This document shows positions 23,325 to 31,805 of a stretch of 64,000 nucleotides of DNA, one piece after another; position 1 is the stretch's first letter, and each line of letters opens with the position of its first letter. The translations under genes were made by a program, and so were the position numbers. Below the pieces are notes generated by a model that worked only from the letters and a program-made list of their open reading frames with translations, was not told the origin of the DNA and did no database searches. Source of the DNA: CAWAMD01 sp963783045 (GTDB lineage Bacteria > Actinomycetota > Nitriliruptoria > Nitriliruptorales > Nitriliruptoraceae); contig CAWAMD010000008.1 of NCBI GenBank assembly GCA_963783045.1, positions 1-64,000 on the forward strand, given 5' to 3'.

Positions 23325-25220
23325 TCAGGCCGGCGACGTTGCCGGGGCGGTGCGGCGGACCGGGCCGACGGTCAGCAGCCGGCCGAGCGCCCGACGTCCG
23401 ACCGCGTCGGTGTGGGCGCCGTCGTGCCAGGCGACCTCGCCGCCGACGAGCACGTCGGTCACGACACCCTCGGGCCGGTTGACCATCTGCTCGTGCGCGA
23501 ACTCCTCGCGGTGGACGAGCTCGATCGTCTCCTCCGGCGCCCAGGCGGCCAGCGCATCGGGGTCGACGACCACCACGTCGGCGCGGGCGTCGAGATCGAG
23601 CGTGCCGACGCCGAGGCCGAAGAACCGCGCCGGCTCGCTCGTGAGACGGCGGACCTGCGCGGCGACCTGCCGCAGCCCGTCCTCGGCGGCGAGCTTCAGA
23701 CCCCGCAGGTTCGCGTCGTAGAACGCCATGTTCGTCAGATGCGCGCCCGAGTCGTTGAAGCCCGGCAGCAGCTTCGGGTCGAACAGGGCACGACGCACCT
23801 TGTCGGGGTCCCGGTTGGCGGACACGGTCCACCACCGCAGCGACGTGTCGTACTCCCGGAACACGTGAACGAGGAAGTCGGCCTCGTCGACACCGTGGGG
23901 GATCCGCGCGAACGCGTCCTTCTCCTCGGGGTCGCGGGCGCCCTCGCCGTGCTGCTGCCAGTGCAGCGCCCGGCGATGGACGGCACCGAGCGACTCGCCG
24001 TCCCAGGCGGCGACCGGCGTGGTGCCGTCGACGACCATGTCGTCGAGGTCGCGGGTGATCGCGTAGTCCTCGATGCGCCACCGGCGGCGCAGCGACGCCA
24101 GCGACCGGCCGTGCTTGCCGTCCATCCACATCGCACGGAAGGCGGCCTGCCAGTCGGGGTCGTCGAGGATGGCGCGACGGGCGTCGGCGTCCTCGAGGTC
24201 GGGCTCGTTCAGGCGGCGCAGCTCCGGGATCTCCTCGAAGAGTGGCGTGATCGGCCCGTCGCCCCAGGTCGTGAAGGGGGCGGCGAGCGCCTGCATGCGG
24301 AAGTCGCCGGCGACGGCCTTCGAGTTCAGCAGCGCCGTGAGGAAGCGGCCGAGTGGCAGCAGCGTCCGGTTCGTGTGGATGTCGAGCGCCGCGACCGCGG
24401 TCGTCTTCAGGGGGCGACCGTGCAACCGCCCCGACGACAGCAGGAAGGTCCGCAGCGTCTCGAGCGGGTCGTCCTTCGGCGGCGTCGCCTGCCAGACGCG
24501 CCCCCAGCGCCGGACCACGTCGGTGAGCCGGCGCAGCTCCTCGCGACTCGTCCACTGTGACGGGATCTTCGTCCGCCGGTTCGGGTCGTTCGCGAGGTAG
24601 TGGAACGGGAGTGCGTCGGTGGAGAACCCGGCGTAGCCCTCGCGCATGGCCTGATCGACGATCGCGGCCATCCGGACGATCTCCTCCTCGTCCGGGTCGC
24701 GGCGGATCGAGTCGGCCATCCCCATGACCTCGATGCGCAGCATCGAGTGGGGAACCATCGGCACGACGTTGATGCCGAGCGGCAGGCCGGCGAGGTGGTC
24801 GAGGTAGCCGGCGGTCGAGTCCCAGTCCACGGCGTCGACCGTGGCCTGCAGGACGTGCTTCGGGATGTTCTCGACCCGGGCGAAGCAGTCGACGATCGGG
24901 TTCGCGCCGGCGCGCAGCTGCGCCCCGAAGGCGAGCCCGAGGCTGCAGTTCGACATCACGGCGGTGGTCGTGCCGTGGCGGACGGCTTCGGGCAGGCCCG
25001 GTGCGAGCTCGACCTCGAGGTCGAAGTGGGTGTGGATGTCGAGGAGCCCGGGCATGACCCACCGGCCCTGCGCATCGACCACCTGGGCCGCCTCGTCGCG
25101 GGGGAGGTCGACGCCGCGGGCGACGATCCGGTCACCGGTGATCGCGAGGTCCTGGAGACGGGGCGGGCCACCGTGTCCGTCGAAGACGAGCCCGCCGGCG
25201 ATCAGGAGGTCCCAGGTCAT
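23325..25220 (-). CDS. N-acyl-D-amino-acid deacylase-like amidohydrolase
   Basis: A 631-residue metal-dependent amidohydrolase of the D-aminoacylase branch. The N-terminal metal-site motif DIHTHFDLE follows VMPGLLD at about residues 52-64. VRHGTTTAVMSNCSLGLA contains the Cys characteristic of D-aminoacylases. SGAHLTNMAFYD and a C-terminal beta-sandwich (LDLDARADVVVVDPD) complete the fold. Such enzymes remove N-acyl groups from D-amino acids or act on related cyclic amides; the exact substrate is not readable. Start is ATG 25220 because GAGGAG lies just upstream. The 36-bp repeats begin right at its stop codon. Confidence 0.85.
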   Translation of the reverse strand: MTWDLLIAGGLVFDGHGGPPRLQDLAITGDRIVARGVDLPRDEAAQVVDAQGRWVMPGLLDIHTHFDLEVELAPGLPEAVRHGTTTAVMSNCSLGLAFGAQLRAGANPIVDCFARVENIPKHVLQATVDAVDWDSTAGYLDHLAGLPLGINVVPMVPHSMLRIEVMGMADSIRRDPDEEEIVRMAAIVDQAMREGYAGFSTDALPFHYLANDPNRRTKIPSQWTSREELRRLTDVVRRWGRVWQATPPKDDPLETLRTFLLSSGRLHGRPLKTTAVAALDIHTNRTLLPLGRFLTALLNSKAVAGDFRMQALAAPFTTWGDGPITPLFEEIPELRRLNEPDLEDADARRAILDDPDWQAAFRAMWMDGKHGRSLASLRRRWRIEDYAITRDLDDMVVDGTTPVAAWDGESLGAVHRRALHWQQHGEGARDPEEKDAFARIPHGVDEADFLVHVFREYDTSLRWWTVSANRDPDKVRRALFDPKLLPGFNDSGAHLTNMAFYDANLRGLKLAAEDGLRQVAAQVRRLTSEPARFFGLGVGTLDLDARADVVVVDPDALAAWAPEETIELVHREEFAHEQMVNRPEGVVTDVLVGGEVAWHDGAHTDAVGRRALGRLLTVGPVRRTAPATSPA

Positions 25221-25510
25221 CGTGTCTCCTCGTGAGGGGTCGTGGGCCGGTTGCCGGCCGTTGGCTGCGGCAGGCCGCCACGGCAGGCGGGCCACCATGG
25301 CACGCAGCCGTCACGGCAGTGTGGCTGCCAGCGGGCGAGAACGGGAGTGGCGCCGGCGTGCGTCCCCCTCCGGACACACGCCGGCGCCGGCTGGCTCTCC
25401 CCGGCGCCGCGGTCCTACCGCGGTGCAGAGACGGACTTCGTTGTCGAAGTGCCACATTCCTTCATGCACACGGACCAACGTTGCTCCGATTCCGTTGTGG
25501 AGAAGCAACA
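25221..25510. other. 290-bp intergenic region
   Basis: Upstream of the amidohydrolase on one side and of a small plus-strand ORF on the other. From about 25430 to 25510 the sequence is AT-richer than its surroundings and holds the hairpin CTTCG/CGAAG (25436-25449 region), which looks like a promoter region. Nothing else is recognisable. Confidence 0.35.
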
Positions 25511-25789
25511 ATGGCGCGGCAGGGAATCGTGGTGGGTGACGTGCTCGCCGGTATGACCGCGGGACAGCAGGCGGTGTGGGCACGGGTCGGCGGGGTCCTG
25601 GCCGGACGGGACGTGCCCGTGGGCCTGCTCGTGTCGGTCGTCGCGCGCCAGCAGGGCATGGTTTCGACGAGGTCCGACGCGAGATGGTGCCCGTGTCACG
25701 TCACCGGATCGGTGCGGACTCGTGCCGGGTGCTTCGACCGAGGACCGCGTACAGGGGGCAGAAGCCGACGGCCGCGGTCAGCGCCATGA
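25511..25789 (+). CDS. small ORF, possibly frameshifted
   Basis: A 92-residue ORF starting MARQGIVVGDVLAGMTAGQQ with GGAGAAG before ATG 25511 and an AT-richer region upstream. I do not recognise it. The first ~50 residues have normal codon use (helical, Val/Ala/Gly-rich). After ARQQGM the composition changes to Arg/Cys-rich, while the neighbouring frame reads HGFDEVRREMVPVSRHR, so a frameshift or a different end is likely. Its 3' half overlaps the convergent DUF2892 gene, another sign that the real ORF is shorter or decayed. Confidence 0.3.
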   Translation: MARQGIVVGDVLAGMTAGQQAVWARVGGVLAGRDVPVGLLVSVVARQQGMVSTRSDARWCPCHVTGSVRTRAGCFDRGPRTGGRSRRPRSAP

Positions 25790-25916
25790 GCGCCGCCACG
25801 ACCCAGAACCCGATCGCCGGGCCGGTCGTCGGCCCGAGCACGAACGCCAGGACGATCGCGCCGAGCGCCACGAGCGCTCGCACGGCACGGTCGGTGGTCC
25901 CCATGTTGAGCGTCAT
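25701..25916 (-). CDS. DUF2892 (YgaP-like) small membrane protein
   Basis: A 71-residue protein with two membrane segments and the family hallmarks: an N-terminal NMGTTDRAVRALV and the C-terminal VGFCPLYAVLG just after the second helix. This is the DUF2892/YgaP inner-membrane domain, often found alone or fused to rhodanese; its function is poorly defined. ATG 25916. It sits alone between recD and the small ORF at 25511. Confidence 0.8.
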   Translation of the reverse strand: MTLNMGTTDRAVRALVALGAIVLAFVLGPTTGPAIGFWVVAALMALTAAVGFCPLYAVLGRSTRHESAPIR

Positions 25917-26000
25917 TGCGGTGATCCTTCGCGGGTGCCCGCGTCGCGGCGTCCGAGGACGACGGGCGCGGTGTGCTGGACGGTGGACGGAGCCGGACGG

Positions 26001-28305
26001 TCAGCCCAATTCAACACGGCCGCCGTCGTGTTCGTTCCCGCGGGCGGTGCCCGACCCGGTCCCGCCTGGTCCGGCATCGCCCCAGAGTGCGTGGCGAAGA
26101 CCGGACGCCCGCGCCACCCGCCGGGTGACCGCGACGCGGATCGCGGCCTCGTCACCGACGATCGTCGCCCGCCGACGCCCGCGGGTGACGGCCGTGTAGA
26201 CGAGCTCGCGCGTCAGCAGCTTCGACGACGCCTCGGGCAGCACGACGATCACGTCGTCGAACTGCGATCCCTGGCTCTTGTGGATCGTCATGGCGTGGAC
26301 GGTCTCGAGGGCGGTGAGGCGGTTCGGGCTGAGCAGTCGCGGTGGGTGCTCGTCGCCGGCGTCGAACGCAACCCGGACGCCGTCGTCGGTGGCGACCACC
26401 ACGCCAACGTCGCCGTTGTAGACGCCGAGCTGGTGGTCGTTCTGGGTGACGAGCACGGGCCGGCCGACATACCAGCGGTCGGTCGGGTCGAACCCGTCGA
26501 ACGTCGGCGGTGAGCCATCCCTCGATGAGCGGCACCCAGCGCTCCACACCGTGGGGGCCGCGCCGGTGGGCGCACAGGACGCGCAGGGTCCCGAGCCCGT
26601 CGAGCGCCCCGCGCGGGTCGCCCGCGGCCGCGGCCGTGAACACGGCGCGGCCGGCGGCCACGACGGCGGCCCGGACGGGGGCGAGGGTGGCCGACGGGGA
26701 CGCATCGGGTCGAACGCCGCTGCCCACCACGTCGCTGCCCGCCACGTCGCCGTCCGTCGCGATCCACGCGACGTCCGCGTGGCCGCCCCGGAGCACCCGC
26801 AGGGCGGCATCCGCGTCGCCGCGCTGGATGGCGCCGGCGAGCGTCGCGATCCCCGCGTCGGCGCGGAAGCGGTGCACCCGGTCGAGCACGACGATGGCGT
26901 CGCCGATCCCCGGCGCGTCCGACGGTGCGCGGGACGCGTCGGCGGCGGGTGCGCCGGGCAGGTCGTCGGGGACGATGGCTGCGAGGGACTCGCGGGCGGG
27001 GACGCTGAGCGCCGGCCCGCGGGCGGCGGGGCCGACGATGTCGCCGAGCACCGCCCCGGCCTCGACCGACGCGAGCTGCTCGGGGTCGCCGACGAGCACG
27101 AGCCGGGCGTCGGCCCGGACGGCGTCGAGCAGCTTCGCCATCAGCGACAGCGACACCATCGAGGTCTCGTCGATCACGACCACGTCATGGGGGAGCGGCG
27201 TCGCCCGGTCGTGTCGGAACCGGGTCGAGCTGCCGGGCCGGGAACCGAGCAGGCGATGGATGGTCGATGCCTCGAGCGTGTCGAGCCGGGCCCGGGCGTC
27301 GGCGTCGACGTCGAGGGCGACGGCGGCCTGTCGCAGCGACTCCTCGAGCCGCGCGGCCGCCTTGCCCGTCGGGGCCGCGAGCGCGATCCGCAGCGGCGGC
27401 CGGCCGGTGTGGCGCTGATGCTCGTCGAGCACCGCCAGCAGGCGGGCGATCGTGTGGGTCTTGCCCGTCCCCGGTCCGCCCGCGACCACCGTCAGGCGGC
27501 GTCGTGCGGCGCTCGCCACAGCCAGCCGCTGACGGTCCGGTCCCACCGACGGCAGGAACCGGTCGATCATGGCCCGCAGCGCCGCGGCGTCCACCGGGAA
27601 CGGCGGCGCCGCCGCACGCGTCCGGAGCTCGTCGATCACCTGCCGCTCGTAGCGCCAGTAGCGGTCGAGGTACAGGCGGGTGCCGTCGAGGCGCAGCGGC
27701 CGGTCGGCGGCCGTCGCGTCCTCGACGGCGACCAGGGGACTGTGGGCCAGCCGTTCGGGCCATGCGCCCGGGTCGGGCCAGGCGAGCGCATCGACGGCGG
27801 CGGGATCCTCGTCGTCGGCCACGACCGTGTCGCGGACGCTCGCCAGGTCGGCGCAGACGTGCCCGAGACGCGGTGCCCGCACCGCGAGGGCGGCCGCCAG
27901 GAGGACCTCGTCGCGGCGTTCCCCGACGAGCCGGCCGGTCGTCGTCGCGGTGTGCACGTCCGCGGGCGCGAGCACTCCGGCACGGTTGAAGGGGCCGAGC
28001 AGGCCCGGCGCGGCGAGCACCAGCCCCGCATCGTGGTCGTCGCCGTCGAGCGGGCCGTCGAGCGGGGCGGGTGCGTCGGACGTGGTGCGCGCGTCGGACG
28101 TGGTGCGCGCGGCGGACGCGGCGGGTGCGTCGGACGTGGCGGGTGCGTCGGACGTGGCGGGGGGATCCGCCGGAGCGGCCGTCGTGGGGGCGCCGGCACG
28201 CGGCGTGATCGTTCCCACGTCGTCGGGCAGCGGCAGGCTCGGCTGTAACGCGCCGGTGCCCGGCCCGTTCGTCCCGTCCGATCGGCGGCGTGGTCGGGGA
28301 CTCAT
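26001..28305 (-). pseudogene. recD: recD, exonuclease V alpha subunit, interrupted by a frameshift
   Basis: The 5'-to-3' helicase subunit of RecBCD, a superfamily 1B enzyme. The main frame encodes a low-complexity N terminus, then VVAGGPGTGKTHT (Walker A), VVIDETSMVSLSLM (Walker B), VLVGDPEQLASVEAGAVLGD (motif III) and VPLIEGWLTA. At about 26502-26506 the conserved sequence moves to another frame: FDGFDPTDRWYVGRPVLVT, TIHKSQGSQFDDVIVVLP (motif V) and LVYTAVTRGR (motif VI). As read, translation in the first frame ends at 26152 and loses motifs V and VI. One extra base or two missing bases (for example CG lost from CGCG) explains it. ATG 28305 overlaps the recB stop as ATGA. If the shift is an error, this is an ordinary ~767-residue RecD. 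Confidence 0.85.
28066..28160. repeat. degenerate ~18-bp repeats in the recD N-terminal region
   Basis: Alternating GTGCGTCGGACGTGGCGG-like units encode repeated Ala-Thr-Ser-Asp-Ala-Pro/Arg stretches just after the RecD start, ahead of the conserved core. The unit copies differ by a few bases. Confidence 0.65.
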
Positions 28306-31300
28306 GCGACCACCCCCTGTCCGTCGAGCAGGTCGCTGACCGCGACGACGAGCCCGGCGGGCGGCCGCCACGTGAACACGCCGCACGGCTGGCCGTCCAC
28401 CGTGGGCACGTCGGGTCCGGTCATGCCGCGCAGGAACAGGTAGCCGGCGCCGCCGAGATGGGTCGCCGGGTCGTAGCCGCCGGGCACGTCGAGCCGCCAG
28501 CGCAGGAACCGGTGCAGCGCCACGAGGTACAGCAGCGCCTGGAGCGGGTAGTGGTGATGGACCATCGCCTCGACCAGCGCCGCCGGCCGGTAGTCCCACG
28601 CGGTGAGCGGCTCGCCCCAGGTCCCGAGCCGGTTCGTCTTGTGGTCGACCACGACGAACCGGGGCGCGTCGGCCGGGCCGGTGCGCAGCACGAGGTCGAT
28701 GCTGCCGGTGAGGTAGCCCCGCACGTCGTGCCGGAACGGCGCCGCCGCCAGCGTCGCCCCGTACCCGGCCAGCGGGTCGTCCGCCGGCAGCCAGCGGTCG
28801 ACGAGGGCGCCGATGCCAGCCACGGTCACCGGCGGCGTCGCGGCGGCGCGACCGCCGGGGTCGTCCGCACCGACCAGCGGGAGCTCGAAGTCCAGCTCGT
28901 TCAGCCGATCCGCCGGGCCGAAGCGCGTCAGCGGCCGGTCGCCGCTCAGCGCCCCGAGCGGGGTGGTGACGGCGGCCTCCAGCCCGGCGAGGGTCGTGTC
29001 GCGGTCGCCAACGTCAACGCGCCACCGGTCGAGCTGCTCGGCGAGGACCCGGTCGAGCTCGCCGGCCAGGTCCTCCGCGGCGAAGTCGGTCGTCTCGAGG
29101 ACCGCGTGGACGAGGGTGCCGACCTCGGGGCCGGCGGGCATGGCGCCGAGGGGGCACGGCACGGCCCGCAGCGTCGCCTCGTGGTCGTCCCGTGCCTGAC
29201 CGCCGGCAGCGCCCGTCGCGCCACCGGTTCCCGGGGCGTCAGCGTCGGTCGCCGCCGGCGGGGTGACCGGCGTGAGCGACGACTCGTCGTCGACGGTGCG
29301 GGTCGCCGGCTCGCTGCCGACCCGGGCGTCGTGGGCGGCCGGGGCGGTCAGCCGGCTGTAGGACGTGCGGTGCCATGCCGTGTCGAGCGGCCGGTCGAAC
29401 ACGGCGGCGGACAGGGCCGCGGGCGGGGTGCCACGGCCGCCCCACGCCGTGGGGGTGATCCGCGCCGGCGTGGTCTCGACGGCGATCGTGCCCCCGGCGC
29501 GGGCGGCGAGCTGCCCGAGCCGCTCGACGGTGGCGTCGTCGGGGGGCGCGCCGCCGGCCGTGCAGGGCTTGATCGGCCCGCCATTGCGCCGGCAGAACAG
29601 CGTGCGGGCCAGCGGGGACTTGTCCGCATGCTGGACGGGAGCCCACCAGACGATCGCCTGGTGCTTCGCGCGTGTCAGGGCCACGTAGAGGAGGCGGAGC
29701 TGCTCGCCGGCGCGCTCCCGCTCGGCGGCGCTGCGGTGGTCGGCGAACCCGCCCCACCCGGTCCCGCCGACGTCGACGGTCCGGCGCATGCCGTGCTCGT
29801 CGTCGTGGAACACGGGGGCGGCCTCCCAGCGGCCGCCGCTCGACCACAGGTACGGACAGAGCACGACCGGGAACTCGAGCCCCTTGCTGCGGTGGATCGT
29901 GAGGATCTGGACGGCCTCCTCGTCGGACTCGAGGCGGCGGGCCTGCTCGTCGGGCGCGATGTCCTCGACCTCCGCCATGCGTTCGCGCAGCCAGCCGGCC
30001 AGCGCGGTCGGGCCGAGCTGCTCGCCGACCGCGGCCGCGTGCAGCAGCTCGCCGATGTGCTCGATGTCGGTCAGGAACCGCTCGCCGTCCGGACGGGCCA
30101 GCAGCCGCGCTGGCAGCCGACGCTGGAGCGAGATCGTCCGCAGCAGCGAGGCGACGCCGTGGTCGCGCAGGACCGCCGCCCAGGCATGGAGCCGGTCGTG
30201 GAGGCGGTCGGTGGCCTCGTCGTCGGCGTCCGCGACCTCCTCGCCGGTCCAGCCGACGAACGCGGTGAGCGCGACGGCACGGAGACGCGAGGGATGCGAC
30301 GGTCGCTCCAGCGCCTCGAGCAGACGGCGCCACTCGGCCGCGGCCGGGGTGGCGAACACGCTGCCGACCCCGTTGATGATGGCCGGGACCCGCAGGTCGA
30401 GCAGGGTGCGGTGGACCAGCGCCGCGTCGCGGTTCGTCGGGACCAGGACGGCGATGTCGCGTGGCTCGAGCAGCCGGGAGCCGTGCCCGTCGCCGGTCAG
30501 CCGCGTCGGCGCGTCGAGCAGCGCGATGATCTCGGCGGCGAGGTCGTCGGCGATGTGGCGGCGGGCGGCTCCGGCCTCGAGGAAGCGCCCCTTGCTGGTC
30601 GTGCGCACCTCGGCGTCACGGCGCACCACACGCAACCGGAGCGCCGACGGGGACGGGGCGCCGTCGAGTCCGGCGTGCTCGTGACCCGGCGCCGGCCGTA
30701 CCGGCCGGTAGCCGATGCGCTCGTCGCCGAACCGGGCACCGTCGAAGAGGGCGTCGTAGGCCCGCAGCAAGGGAGCGTCCGACCGCCAGTTCGTCGCCAG
30801 GGTGGCCCGCTCGGCGGCGGCCCCGGCCGCGTCGAGGTAGGCGAAGACGTCGGCGCCCCGGAATGCGTAGATGGCCTGCTTCGGGTCACCGATGAGGACC
30901 AGGGCGCGGGCCGGGTCGCGGGCCGCCGGCCCGTCGTCGAAGGCGGACGCGAGGATGCGCCACTGGATGGGGTCGGTGTCCTGGAACTCGTCGATCAGCG
31001 CGACCTTGTAGCGCTCCCGCAGCGTCGCCCGGGCCGCCGGGCCGCGGTCGGGATCGGTCAGCGTGTCGGCCAGCCGGGTGAGCAGGTCGTCGTAGCTGAG
31101 CAGCCCGCGGCGCCGCTTGCGCCGGTCGACCTCGGCCCGGATCCGTCGGGCCAGGCGGGCGCGGACGGCCGCCTGCGGATCCGACACGTCGTCGTCGGGG
31201 ACGAGCACCGCGTCGGGGTTGCCGACCACCTGCTCGGCGATGGCGGCGAGGTCGCGCCGGGACACGGGGGCCAGGTCGCCGTCGGCATGGAAGGTGGCGA

Positions 31301-31805
31301 CGAGCAGGTCGTCGACGACCGCGTCGATCACGTCGCGGACGTCCTCCAGCAGGGAGGCGTCGCGGTCGACGTCCCCGGCGACGCCCAGGCCGGTCAGCAC
31401 GTGCTGGCAGAAGCCGTGGATGGTCGCGACGGTGGCGGCGTCGAACTCGGCGAGCGCCGCCGCGACGTTGCCGGCCCGCGACGCCACGGTGGTCTCGTCC
31501 GCGTCGGCGAGCAGGGCCGCGACCTGGTCGTCGTGGACCGCCGGCGCGCCGGCGAGCACCGCCTCGAGGTGGCTGCCGGCGGTGACCAGCCGCCGGCGCA
31601 CGCGGTCGCGCAGCTCGGCGGTGGCCGCCCGGGTGAAGGTCACGACCAGCAGCTCGGGCAGCCGGCAGCGCCCCTCGGCGACGTAGCGGGTGACGAGCCC
31701 GGCGATCGTGTAGGTCTTGCCCGTGCCGGCGCTGGCCTCCAGCACGGTCGTCCCGACCGGCAGGGAGCCGGTCAGGCTGAACTCGGGCACGGTGTGCGCG
31801 CTCAC
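28302..31805 (-). CDS. recB: RecB, exonuclease V beta subunit
   Basis: A 1167-residue subunit of RecBCD with a 3'-to-5' UvrD-type helicase and a C-terminal nuclease. In order: Walker A ASAGTGKTYT (24-33), VVTFTRAATAELRDRV (motif Ia), LIDEFQDTDPIQW (Walker B), VLIGDPKQAIYAFRGAD (motif III), TNWRSDAPLL (motif IV), LTIHRSKGLEFPVV (motif V), LYVALTRAKH (motif VI) and the nuclease motif GSIDLVLR...VDHKTNRLG with the catalytic D-x-K. All are intact. GTG 31805 overlaps the recC stop (GTGA), and its own stop overlaps the recD ATG (ATGA), so translation is probably coupled. Confidence 0.95.
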   Translation of the reverse strand: MSAHTVPEFSLTGSLPVGTTVLEASAGTGKTYTIAGLVTRYVAEGRCRLPELLVVTFTRAATAELRDRVRRRLVTAGSHLEAVLAGAPAVHDDQVAALLADADETTVASRAGNVAAALAEFDAATVATIHGFCQHVLTGLGVAGDVDRDASLLEDVRDVIDAVVDDLLVATFHADGDLAPVSRRDLAAIAEQVVGNPDAVLVPDDDVSDPQAAVRARLARRIRAEVDRRKRRRGLLSYDDLLTRLADTLTDPDRGPAARATLRERYKVALIDEFQDTDPIQWRILASAFDDGPAARDPARALVLIGDPKQAIYAFRGADVFAYLDAAGAAAERATLATNWRSDAPLLRAYDALFDGARFGDERIGYRPVRPAPGHEHAGLDGAPSPSALRLRVVRRDAEVRTTSKGRFLEAGAARRHIADDLAAEIIALLDAPTRLTGDGHGSRLLEPRDIAVLVPTNRDAALVHRTLLDLRVPAIINGVGSVFATPAAAEWRRLLEALERPSHPSRLRAVALTAFVGWTGEEVADADDEATDRLHDRLHAWAAVLRDHGVASLLRTISLQRRLPARLLARPDGERFLTDIEHIGELLHAAAVGEQLGPTALAGWLRERMAEVEDIAPDEQARRLESDEEAVQILTIHRSKGLEFPVVLCPYLWSSGGRWEAAPVFHDDEHGMRRTVDVGGTGWGGFADHRSAAERERAGEQLRLLYVALTRAKHQAIVWWAPVQHADKSPLARTLFCRRNGGPIKPCTAGGAPPDDATVERLGQLAARAGGTIAVETTPARITPTAWGGRGTPPAALSAAVFDRPLDTAWHRTSYSRLTAPAAHDARVGSEPATRTVDDESSLTPVTPPAATDADAPGTGGATGAAGGQARDDHEATLRAVPCPLGAMPAGPEVGTLVHAVLETTDFAAEDLAGELDRVLAEQLDRWRVDVGDRDTTLAGLEAAVTTPLGALSGDRPLTRFGPADRLNELDFELPLVGADDPGGRAAATPPVTVAGIGALVDRWLPADDPLAGYGATLAAAPFRHDVRGYLTGSIDLVLRTGPADAPRFVVVDHKTNRLGTWGEPLTAWDYRPAALVEAMVHHHYPLQALLYLVALHRFLRWRLDVPGGYDPATHLGGAGYLFLRGMTGPDVPTVDGQPCGVFTWRPPAGLVVAVSDLLDGQGVVA

